From an uncultured bacterium (GTDB lineage Bacteria; Pseudomonadota; Gammaproteobacteria; Burkholderiales; Burkholderiaceae_E), in NCBI GenBank assembly GCA_903864485.1, contig CAIPGD010000104.1:1-12752 (forward strand): a DNA stretch of 12,752 nt, read 5' to 3'. The position numbers and the translations under genes were made by a program. Positions 6,887 to 12,752 of the stretch are shown here, piece after piece (position 1 is the stretch's first letter; each line of letters opens with the position of its first letter). The notes beneath the pieces were generated by a model that was not told the DNA's origin, did not search any database, and saw only the letters and a list, made by a program, of their open reading frames with translations.

Positions 6887-7144
6887 ATGCGAGTGATCAG
6901 TTTTTCTGAAGCCAGGGGCAGTCTCAAGGGCGTGATCGATCAGGTCGTCGCTGATGCGGACTATACGATCATCGCGCGGCGAGATGCGCCCGATGCGGTG
7001 GTCATGTCACTGGACACCTTTAACGGGCTGATGGAAACGGTGCATCTATTGAAGTCCCCAGCCAATGCTGCCCATTTGGCACGCTCGGTGGAGCAGTACC
7101 GTCAGGGCCAGGTTTTGAAACAAGACCTGGTCGATGCCGATTGA
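6887..7144 (+). CDS. yefM: Antitoxin of the Phd/YefM family
   Basis: This 85-aa protein begins MRVISFSEARGSLKGVIDQVVAD and continues with DYTIIARRDAPDAVVMSLDTFNGLMETVHLL, the classic Phd/YefM layout: an N-terminal DNA-binding dimer domain followed by a flexible C-terminal tail that wraps the toxin. It should neutralise the YoeB toxin and repress the operon. The start is ATG at 6887, preceded by AAGG (6874-6877) at good spacing. The open frame extends up to a TTG at 6851, but that codon overlaps the -10 box and lies before the predicted transcription start, so it is rejected. The gene overlaps the toxin gene by 11 nt. The promoter and operator lie immediately upstream, so the pair is an independent unit within a region of metabolic genes. 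Confidence 0.93.
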   Translation: MRVISFSEARGSLKGVIDQVVADADYTIIARRDAPDAVVMSLDTFNGLMETVHLLKSPANAAHLARSVEQYRQGQVLKQDLVDAD

Positions 7145-7412
7145 GGCGACGCCACTTAGGCTGTCTTGGTCCTTGGCCGCGTGGGAGGACTACAACTACT
7201 GGCAGGGTCAGGACAAGAAGACCTTGAAGCGTATCAACGCTTTGATCAACGACACGTTGCGACATCCGTTTGATGGCCTCGGTAAACCCGAACCCTTGAA
7301 AGAAAACCTTTCAGGATTTTGGTCGCGCCGCATTGATGATGTGCATCGCCTGGTTTATTGCGTGGATGGCGAGTCGTTAGTCGTTATTGCTTGTCGGTAC
7401 CACTACCAGTAA
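7134..7412 (+). CDS. yoeB: YoeB-family mRNA interferase toxin
   Basis: This 92-aa protein aligns by eye over its whole length with E. coli YoeB, a ribosome-dependent endoribonuclease of the RelE superfamily that cuts mRNA in the A site. Shared blocks are LSWSLAAWEDYNYWQ, GKPEPLKENLSGFWSRRI, HRLVY and the C-terminal CRYHY. The catalytic residues known from E. coli (Glu46, Arg65, His83, Tyr84) correspond to Glu53, Arg72, His90 and Tyr91, all present, so the toxin should be active. It has about seven extra residues at the N-terminus when started at ATG 7134, plus one residue after the final Tyr. That ATG lies inside the yefM coding region with no strong ribosome site, as expected for translational coupling. 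It converges with the GST gene across an 11-bp gap. Confidence 0.95.
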   Translation: MPIEATPLRLSWSLAAWEDYNYWQGQDKKTLKRINALINDTLRHPFDGLGKPEPLKENLSGFWSRRIDDVHRLVYCVDGESLVVIACRYHYQ

Positions 7413-7418
7413 CGCCCA

Positions 7419-7450
7419 CGGGGCTACTTTAGAGCAACCGAAAAGCCCCG
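7419..7450. terminator. Possible hairpin between convergent yoeB and GST genes
   Basis: CGGGGCT (7419-7425) and AGCCCCG (7444-7450) form a perfect 7-bp stem with an 18-nt loop, spanning the GST stop codon just after yoeB. It is well placed to end both convergent transcripts, but no T-run flanks it on either strand and the loop is long, so this is a weak call. Confidence 0.3.
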
Positions 7451-8053
7451 CTGGACGCCTGGCCGCGCCATCATCGTTTCGTACCAACGCTTGACATGGG
7501 GGAAGTCGCTCAGGTCAACCTGATGGCGTTGATGACGCCAGGCCCATCCCAGAATCGCGAAGTCTGCGATCGAAAGTTCGTCGGCAAAAAAGGCGTGGTT
7601 GGCCAGGCGATCGTTCATGACCCGGTACAGACGTCGCGTCTCGGTCATAAAACGCTGAAGTCCGTAGCGCTTGTCTTCCTCGCTGGTGAGGCCGATGAAG
7701 TGATGCACCTGGCCCGGCATCGGTCCAAAGCCGCCCATCTGAAACATCAACCATTCCAACATGGAGATTCGCCGCGCCGGATCGTTGGGAATGAACTGCC
7801 CGGACTTTTCGGCCAGGTACAACAGAATTGCACCGGATTCAAAGACGCTGATCGGCGCGCCATTTGGGCCATTGGGATCAATGATCGCCGGAATTTTGTT
7901 GTTCGGGCTGATGCGAAGGAACTCAGGCTTGAACTGGTCGTCTTTCGTGATGTTAACGACCGTGACCGAGTAGTCCAGGCCCATTTCCTCTAGCGCGACC
8001 GAGATCTTGCGGCCGTTCGGGGTGTCAAATGCAAAGAGCTGAATGGTCATCAT
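7424..8053 (-). CDS. Glutathione S-transferase, YfcG/YghU-like
   Basis: This 209-aa cytoplasmic GST resembles E. coli YfcG, a glutathione-dependent disulfide-bond oxidoreductase. Shared stretches are FDTPNGRKISVALEE, QFKPEFLRISPNNKIPAI, VFESGAILLYLAEKSG, MGGFGPMPGQVHHF and the helix-6 core SIADFAI. Thr11 and Asn13 match the YfcG residues that replace the usual catalytic Tyr/Ser, and the ESGAI motif binds the glutamyl part of GSH. The reading frame opens with TTG-ATG-ATG (8056, 8053, 8050); I chose the first ATG. No strong ribosome site is visible, which fits coupling to the gamma-glutamyltransferase gene ending 11 bp upstream. The pairing of a GST with a glutathione-cleaving family enzyme supports a role in handling glutathione conjugates, although the substrate is unknown. 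Confidence 0.93.
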   Translation of the reverse strand: MMTIQLFAFDTPNGRKISVALEEMGLDYSVTVVNITKDDQFKPEFLRISPNNKIPAIIDPNGPNGAPISVFESGAILLYLAEKSGQFIPNDPARRISMLEWLMFQMGGFGPMPGQVHHFIGLTSEEDKRYGLQRFMTETRRLYRVMNDRLANHAFFADELSIADFAILGWAWRHQRHQVDLSDFPHVKRWYETMMARPGVQRGFSVALK

Positions 8054-8064
8054 CAATCGCCAGC

Positions 8065-9684
8065 TTAATAACCCGCGGCATGGCCGTCACGTCGAGAATC
8101 ACTCGCGGCGACATAACCATCCTCAAGATCGTCAGTGCATTTCCAGATGAACTGGCCGCTGCCGTAATCCATGTAGGTGTCCGCGATCGACTCAAAGCGG
8201 TGGCCCCGGGCTTTGAGCCCTTCTTGCAGGTCGTGATGCATGGTGTATTCAAAGTCCACGGCGAGTCCGGTGCTCACCTTCCAGCGTGGTGCGTCGCAGG
8301 CCGCCTGTGGCTGCTGCCGATACGTCAGCATGCGAACCAGGGTCTGCAAATGGCCCTGCGGCTGGAGGTTGCCCCCCATCACACCAAAACTCATTTGCGG
8401 GCGCATCTGACCGTCAACGGTTTTCGTGAGGAAACCAGGAATGATGGTATGGAATGGTCGTTTACCGCCGGCCACCACATTGGGGTGCTGCTGGTCGGTC
8501 GTGAAGCCATAACCCCGATTCTGTAGGCTGACGCCGGTGCCAGGAACCACAACGCCACTGCCAAAGCCCATGTAATTGGACTGGATCAAACTGATCATCA
8601 TGCCGCTCTCGTCGGCGGCGCTGAGATAAATCGTGCCCCCGCCAGGTGGGGTGCCATGCTGAAAATCGCTTGCATGATCGGGCTTGATGAGTTTGACCCG
8701 CTCACTCAGATACGCGTCGCTCAGCAGATCGGCCGCGCTCACCTGAGTCATTGAGCGCGCATCGGCAACCCAACGATAAGTGTCGGCAAAGGCAAGCTTC
8801 ATTGCTTCGATTTGCAGGTGCTGCGACTCGACGCTGTCGGGCGCGTACTGCGCCAGATTGAGTTTGTCGAGCATGCCGAGCGCCATCAGGGCCGCGATCC
8901 CTTGTCCGTTGGGCGGGATTTCGTGAACCGTGTAGCCGCCATAGTCCTTGTGAATCGGGGTGACCCACTCGGGGTGGTAGCCCGCCAAGTCGGCTGCGGT
9001 CATGCTGCCGCCATTGGCGTGTGAATGCGCCGCCAGCATTGCGGCGATCTCACCGCGGTAAAACGATTCACCGTGGGAAGCTGCAATTTTGCGTAAGGTC
9101 GCTCCGGCCTCAGCGAATGTGAAGCGCTCGCCGGGTGTCGGGGCCCGCCCAAATGGCATGAAGGCCTGAGCGAACCCGGGCATTGACTGCAGGGCAGGAA
9201 TCTGCCGCGCCCATTTGTCGGCCACGATCACCCCGAGGCCATGCCCCCGTTCGGCGAGTTCGATGGCCGGCTCGAGGAGGTCACCGAAGGGCAGTCGACC
9301 GAATTTTTTTGAAAGGGCGGACCATCCCGATACAGCACCCGGCACAGTCACCGAGTCCCAGCCGCGCATCGGAATCTTGCCGTTGGGGTGCTTCTTAAAA
9401 TAATCAGGATTCCAGGCGGCCGGTGCGACCCCCGACGCATTGAGTCCCTGCAACTGATGTCCATCCCAGACGATTGCAAAGAGGTCGCTACCCAGTCCAT
9501 TGGAGACTGGCTCGACGATGGTCAGCGCGGCAGCCGTTGCAATCGCCGCATCGACGGCGTTGCCGCCTTTGAGCAGCATGCGCACACCCGCCTGCGACGC
9601 GAGGGCCTGGGAGGTCGAGACAATATTGCGCGCCATCAGGGGCGTACGAATTGTCGGGTAGGGGTTGTTCCAGTCAAAATGCAT
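8065..9684 (-). CDS. Gamma-glutamyltransferase family protein (Ntn hydrolase), cytoplasmic type
   Basis: This 539-aa protein belongs to the gamma-glutamyltranspeptidase family, autoprocessed N-terminal-nucleophile hydrolases that cleave or transfer gamma-glutamyl groups from glutathione and conjugates. The N-terminal part shows MARNIVSTSQALASQAGVRMLLKGGNAVDAAIATAAALTIVEP and the SNGLGSDLFAIVWDG block. The predicted cleavage site and nucleophile is Thr351 in PGGGTIYLSAADESG, followed by SLIQSNYMGFGSGVVVPGTGVSLQNRG and FGVMGGNLQPQGHLQ. The motif at the nucleophile is TIY rather than the TTH of classic GGT, and there is no signal peptide, so it fits the YwrD-like cytoplasmic branch, whose substrates are poorly known. 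The ATG at 9684 has only a weak GGA ribosome site. The GST gene follows after 8-11 bp, so the two are an operon; the M16 peptidase gene lies 71 bp upstream on the same strand. Confidence 0.93.
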   Translation of the reverse strand: MHFDWNNPYPTIRTPLMARNIVSTSQALASQAGVRMLLKGGNAVDAAIATAAALTIVEPVSNGLGSDLFAIVWDGHQLQGLNASGVAPAAWNPDYFKKHPNGKIPMRGWDSVTVPGAVSGWSALSKKFGRLPFGDLLEPAIELAERGHGLGVIVADKWARQIPALQSMPGFAQAFMPFGRAPTPGERFTFAEAGATLRKIAASHGESFYRGEIAAMLAAHSHANGGSMTAADLAGYHPEWVTPIHKDYGGYTVHEIPPNGQGIAALMALGMLDKLNLAQYAPDSVESQHLQIEAMKLAFADTYRWVADARSMTQVSAADLLSDAYLSERVKLIKPDHASDFQHGTPPGGGTIYLSAADESGMMISLIQSNYMGFGSGVVVPGTGVSLQNRGYGFTTDQQHPNVVAGGKRPFHTIIPGFLTKTVDGQMRPQMSFGVMGGNLQPQGHLQTLVRMLTYRQQPQAACDAPRWKVSTGLAVDFEYTMHHDLQEGLKARGHRFESIADTYMDYGSGQFIWKCTDDLEDGYVAASDSRRDGHAAGY

Positions 9685-9717
9685 GAGGATATCCGTTCTA
9701 TTTCTGATTAAGAGTCG

Positions 9718-9767
9718 TTGGCCTTGTTTCTTGGCCTTCGTTCATTGGCCTTCGTTCATTGGCCTTT
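9718..9767. repeat. 14-bp tandem repeat spanning the M16 stop codon
   Basis: The unit TTGGCCTTCGTTCA occurs exactly at 9731-9744 and 9745-9758, with a degenerate 13-nt copy before (9718-9730) and the start of another after (9759-9767). On the minus strand, the last codons and TGA of the M16 gene are therefore repeated just downstream. The repeats fill about half of the 71-bp gap before the gamma-glutamyltransferase gene. Confidence 0.85.
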
Positions 9768-12542
9768 GAAGTCGCCCGCGAGGGCCTTCACAAAGCTTTG
9801 TGGGGCAACCAATTTGCGCCAGGCCGCGAGTGCGCTTTCTGGGCTGACTTGCGCAATCGATTCGTCCACCGCCTGATCAATCAGAAAGGTCCGCCCCAGA
9901 TAGGCATTAGTCGCCAGCGTCGCAGCCAGGCTGGTGTCCTGGGCCCGCGCCAGGCGTCGGAAATTCAGGATGCCTTCGCGTGCCTCTTTGATTTCAGTCG
10001 CCGTGAATCCGTCCTTGGCGACCCGCGCGAGTTCTTCTTCAAACGCCCGTTCGACGCGGGCGCGGTTGCTGGGCGCAAAGATCGCGCTGGCATTGAAGAT
10101 TGAGGCCGCTTCGAAGGGATTGAAGGCGACCTGGGTACGGACGTCATAGCTCAGCCCCTCGGTTTCGCGGATCCGAGTCCAAAGGCGTGAATTGCCGGCG
10201 CCGCCGACGATGAAATTGGCCACCAGAAGCGCGGTTTGCTCTGCGTCGAGTTCTCGGATCGGCAGGGGTTGGCGCATCGCGATCACGGCATTTTGCTTGT
10301 CCGGGGTTTCGAGGACCTCACGCATTGGCGTCAGAGCCACCAACGGACGCGGTGCTCGCTCAAACGGGGTCTTGGAGACCCAATCACCGAACGCTCGTTT
10401 CAGCGCGGCATTGACCGCCTGTTCGTCAACCGCACCGACCGCCGCAAACTGGGCGTGTGAGGCCCCGAGGAACTGACGATGTAGATCGCGGATCTGTTCG
10501 ATGTTGACGGACTTCAGGTCAGCGATGAGTTCGTCAAAGGTCCGTGCCGCGCGCAGATCGCCGGCAGGGTAGGGATTACCGTAGCGCTCAAGGATATTTG
10601 AGACCAGCGCCTGGGGCTCCTTGCGGGACTGTTCGATTCCGGACAGGGCTTGTTGGCGGACCTCTTCAAGCGCGTTTTCCGGTAACAAGGGATTGCGTAA
10701 GAGGTCGGCAACGAGCTCGATCGTCCCGACAAAGTTCTCGCGGGTGGATTGGATACTGACGCTGATCGATTGCGTGTCGCCCCGGATACTGATCGTGCTC
10801 TTCAGGGCGGTCTGACGATCCTGAACCTGCTGACGCGACAGGCTGGTCGTTCCCTTGTCGAGTAGGGTCGGTAGCAAGGTTGCCGCTGTGCGCCGTCCCA
10901 TCAGGCTTTGTACCGTTCCGAATCGCAGGACCAGTTGTGCGTCAACAATATCGCCGCGTTTTTCTTTTGGCAGCAAAGCAACCTTGAGCCCCGGAGCGAT
11001 TTCCGAGCGCCGAGTCCGTCGTTCGATGTTTTCAGGAGTCGATTCGAAGCTTGCAACCGCCGCAGCCGCCTCGGCCGGTTTGAAGGTCGATAACTGGGAC
11101 GTCAGATCGATCGCCGCTGGGGCGGGCGCCCGGGCTGGTTTTTCGGTGGGCAGGTAGAGCGCCATCGTCCGGTTATCGCGCAATAGCCAGGTGTTCGAAA
11201 CGCGGTTGATTTCAGCGGTTGTCACTGTCTTGATGCGGTCACGCAGCAGGAAAAACAGGCGCCAGTCGCCGAGAGCAACATACTCTGAGAGTGCGAGGCC
11301 GATTTGTTCGGGGTCTGTGAAACGCCGATCCCAGGAGATCAGCCAGTTCGCCCGTGCCCGATTCACTTCATCGTCCGTGAACGGCGACTTTTCAATCGAC
11401 TCGATGACCTCAACAAGCGCTGCCTGGGCCGCATCGACGGACTGACCGGGCGCCAATTGAGCGCCAAAAATCGCTACGCCCGGATCAAATGCCCCCCGAC
11501 TGAATCCAAACACATTGGCCGCCAGTTTGTTGTCAATCAAGCGCTGGTGCAGTCGCCCGGCCGGATCGTCACTCATCAGGAGGTCGATGAGTTTGAAGGC
11601 TGTCATGTCGGGGTGGGCGCCGGGTGGTGTGTGATAGGCCGCCAAGATCAGCGGCACGCCACCGACGCGGCGCACATTGACCTGACGTTCGCCATCCTGA
11701 GTCGGATCCAGCGTGTAGTGCCTTGGCAGGGCCCGCGTCGGAGCGGGGATCTGACTAAATTCTTTTTCGATGTGGGTGAGGATCGCAGCCCGATCAAATT
11801 TGCCCGAAACGATCAGGCTCGCATTGTCGGGTTGGTAATAAAGTTTGTAAAAGGCCTTCAGGCGATCAATATCCACACCTTCGACATCTGCGCGCGCGCC
11901 GATGGTGCTCTTACCGTAGTTATGCCACTGGTACATCGTCGCCAGCGTCTTCGAGAACAGGACTTGAAACGGGTTGTTTTCGCCGCGCTCCATTTCGTTG
12001 CGGACCACGGTCATCTCGCTGTCGAGATCGGTTTTGGCGATGTAGCAGTTCACCATCGAGTCCGCCACCCACGAGAGGTACCAACGCAAGTTGTCCTCGT
12101 TGGCGCTCAGGCTGGCGTAGTAGTTGGTGCGGTCGATGTTGGTGGTGCCATTGGCTCGCAAACCTCGTTTGCTGAACTCGGCCCAGGCCGTTGGAAACCG
12201 CGGCGAGCCCTTGAATAGCAAGTGCTCGAGCAGATGGGCCATCCCGGTCTCGCCATAATTCTCGTGGCGCGATCCGACCCGATAGGTGATGTTGACCGTT
12301 GTCGTCGGCTTGGAGTCGTCTGGAGCCAGCAGGATCTGCAGGCCATTTGGGAGTCGATACTCCTCGATGCCCTCCACGCTTCGCACAGCGGCGGCCTTGG
12401 ACGGGGTCTGAGTGGGAGTCTGGGTGGGAGTCTGGGTGGGAGTCTGGGTGGGAGTCTGGGTGGGCATTGTCGATTGGGCCATCACGGTTAGTCCGGGTGT
12501 GGCGAGAGCGAAGAGGACGAAGAGTGTCGATGGCCATCTCAT
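9756..12542 (-). CDS. Secreted two-domain M16 (pitrilysin-like) zinc metallopeptidase
   Basis: This 928-aa protein starts with a signal peptide (MRWPSTLFVLFALATPGLTVMA, cleavage likely after VMA) and should act in the periplasm. A PTQT repeat linker (about residues 27-46) follows. The first M16 unit carries the inverted zinc site His103-Leu-Leu-Glu-His107, with the third ligand expected at Glu183 in VVRNEMERGEN, and Glu176 as the other conserved acid. The second unit, from about residue 500, has AATLLPTLLDKGT where the zinc motif would be, so it is catalytically silent, but it keeps the GLSYDVRTQ region typical of the C-terminal partner. Such fused pairs form one closed chamber that degrades short peptides. 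The start is well supported by AGGGGG, 8 nt before the ATG. No pqq or other biosynthetic genes adjoin, so a general peptidase role is more likely than a dedicated maturase. Confidence 0.94.
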   Translation of the reverse strand: MRWPSTLFVLFALATPGLTVMAQSTMPTQTPTQTPTQTPTQTPTQTPSKAAAVRSVEGIEEYRLPNGLQILLAPDDSKPTTTVNITYRVGSRHENYGETGMAHLLEHLLFKGSPRFPTAWAEFSKRGLRANGTTNIDRTNYYASLSANEDNLRWYLSWVADSMVNCYIAKTDLDSEMTVVRNEMERGENNPFQVLFSKTLATMYQWHNYGKSTIGARADVEGVDIDRLKAFYKLYYQPDNASLIVSGKFDRAAILTHIEKEFSQIPAPTRALPRHYTLDPTQDGERQVNVRRVGGVPLILAAYHTPPGAHPDMTAFKLIDLLMSDDPAGRLHQRLIDNKLAANVFGFSRGAFDPGVAIFGAQLAPGQSVDAAQAALVEVIESIEKSPFTDDEVNRARANWLISWDRRFTDPEQIGLALSEYVALGDWRLFFLLRDRIKTVTTAEINRVSNTWLLRDNRTMALYLPTEKPARAPAPAAIDLTSQLSTFKPAEAAAAVASFESTPENIERRTRRSEIAPGLKVALLPKEKRGDIVDAQLVLRFGTVQSLMGRRTAATLLPTLLDKGTTSLSRQQVQDRQTALKSTISIRGDTQSISVSIQSTRENFVGTIELVADLLRNPLLPENALEEVRQQALSGIEQSRKEPQALVSNILERYGNPYPAGDLRAARTFDELIADLKSVNIEQIRDLHRQFLGASHAQFAAVGAVDEQAVNAALKRAFGDWVSKTPFERAPRPLVALTPMREVLETPDKQNAVIAMRQPLPIRELDAEQTALLVANFIVGGAGNSRLWTRIRETEGLSYDVRTQVAFNPFEAASIFNASAIFAPSNRARVERAFEEELARVAKDGFTATEIKEAREGILNFRRLARAQDTSLAATLATNAYLGRTFLIDQAVDESIAQVSPESALAAWRKLVAPQSFVKALAGDFKGQ
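12406..12465. repeat. Five 12-bp tandem repeats coding for PTQT linker, G-quadruplex motif
   Basis: The plus-strand unit GTCTGGGTGGGA is repeated five times end to end (first copy with A for G at one position, last copy ending in C). In the M16 gene, on the other strand, this encodes five PTQT units between the signal peptide and the mature enzyme. The many GGG runs with 1- and 5-nt loops fit a G-quadruplex pattern on the template strand. Copy-number change would keep the frame, since the unit is 12 bp. Confidence 0.93.
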
Positions 12543-12684
12543 ACGAAAAACCCCCTAGGGCGCGATTTGGCGCGGTGGCGAAACAAAGAGTCTAACGCGA
12601 TCGCCAGGGCGGGGCCGTGGCGGGGCTGTGGCCGGAGGCGCGGCGGGCGAAGTGGTCAGCGGCGTGGTTCAGGGACCCGCCTGC
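12543..12684. other. Divergent intergenic region, GC-rich, no gene seen
   Basis: The gap lies between the divergent M16 and carboxymuconolactone decarboxylase-like genes. It contains the M16 ribosome site (CCCCCT at 12551-12556, AGGGGG on the minus strand) and a very GC-rich stretch at about 12604-12651. No convincing -35/-10 pair for the M16 gene was found, although TTAGACT on the minus strand (plus-strand 12590-12596) might serve as a -10. Confidence 0.4.
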
Positions 12685-12690
12685 TATAGT
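12682..12690 (+). promoter_or_regulatory. Extended -10 promoter of the rightmost gene
   Basis: TGC-TATAGT gives a TGn extension plus a 5-of-6 match to the -10 consensus. No good -35 box lies 15-18 bp upstream, which is acceptable for extended -10 promoters. Transcription would begin near 12697 and leave a short leader of about 18 nt containing GGAG at 12704-12707, 7 nt before the ATG. Confidence 0.55.
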
Positions 12691-12714
12691 CAAAAAAACC
12701 TCTGGAGAACCTGA

Positions 12715-12752
12715 ATGAACCACGAATCTTTCGAACAAGGCCTGAAAACGCG
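12715..12752 (+). CDS. Probable carboxymuconolactone decarboxylase family protein, 5' end only
   Basis: Only twelve complete codons are inside the window: MNHESFEQGLKT, with the next codon cut by the edge after CG, which allows only Arg. The F-E-x-G-[LM]-K-x-R pattern right at the N-terminus is typical of carboxymuconolactone decarboxylase/PcaC-like proteins, in which it is followed by REVLG. These decarboxylate 4-carboxymuconolactone in the protocatechuate branch of the beta-ketoadipate pathway, or belong to related AhpD-like families. The start is supported by a GGAG ribosome site and an extended -10 promoter. The fragment is very short, so the family call is an inference from the N-terminal pattern alone. 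Confidence 0.5.
   Translation, partial: MNHESFEQGLKT

Noticed and set aside
7496..7993. Plus-strand frame opposite the GST gene, and a similar one at 8029-8526 opposite the GGT-family gene
   Set aside because: Both are antisense to confident genes, lack ribosome sites and look unlike any known protein.
11304..12218. A 304-codon open frame on the plus strand inside the M16 gene
   Set aside because: It lies wholly antisense to a well-supported peptidase, shows no recognisable domain, and long antisense frames are common opposite GC-rich coding DNA.
12406..12465. CRISPR-like array
   Set aside because: The repeats are contiguous 12-bp units without spacers and encode an in-frame protein linker.
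12604..12651. Possible structured RNA in the GC-rich stretch before the rightmost gene
   Set aside because: No consistent stem pairing stands out beyond what high GC content gives, and it lies upstream of the predicted transcription start.

Overview
The window reads as a chromosomal segment of a fairly GC-rich proteobacterium, most likely a betaproteobacterium of the Burkholderiales. The reasons are the tail of a Bug/TctC-type solute receptor (a family greatly expanded in that order), a 2-hydroxychromene-2-carboxylate isomerase, a nitronate monooxygenase, an HAE1-type RND pump and a start resembling carboxymuconolactone decarboxylase. This placement is inferred from gene content; no rRNA or marker gene is present. 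I see no phage, IS element, CRISPR array or tRNA, and gene density is very high (longest non-coding gap about 170 bp).

Layout. (1) 2-1018, plus strand: 3' end of a Bug receptor gene, then a GTG-initiated glutathione-dependent HCCA-isomerase/DsbA-like protein. (2) 1030-2013, minus strand: a nitronate monooxygenase with a TTG start followed by a run of 11 C (11 G on the plus strand). (3) 2014-2105: a divergent control region with two perfect dyads. (4) 2106-6774, plus strand: a tightly coupled operon of a lipocalin-like protein, a periplasmic adaptor and an RND transporter, each joined to the next by an ATGA stop/start overlap; no outer-membrane channel gene follows. (5) 6887-7412: a YefM-YoeB toxin-antitoxin pair with its own sigma70-like promoter and an overlapping inverted repeat. 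(6) 7424-12542, minus strand, transcribed from right to left: a 928-aa secreted M16 metallopeptidase, a cytoplasmic gamma-glutamyltransferase-family protein and a YfcG-like glutathione transferase; the last two are clearly an operon. (7) 12715-end, plus strand: the first 12 complete codons of a probable carboxymuconolactone decarboxylase family gene behind an extended -10 promoter.

How the parts fit. The left flank and right edge suggest catabolism of aromatic or nitro compounds (uptake receptor, HCCA isomerase, nitronate oxidation, carboxymuconolactone decarboxylase). Three proteins belong to families that use or process glutathione (HCCA isomerase, YfcG-like GST, GGT family), and the RND pump would export toxic organic compounds. 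This shared theme is inference.

The most distinctive signals are at small scale. G-rich repetitive tracts lie in the first 46 codons of three unrelated genes: a G11 run in the nitronate monooxygenase, and two similar 12-bp repeats with G-quadruplex potential in the adaptor signal peptide and the M16 linker. Short tandem duplications also include the stop codons of two genes. I found no convincing multi-gene system that is wholly undescribed.
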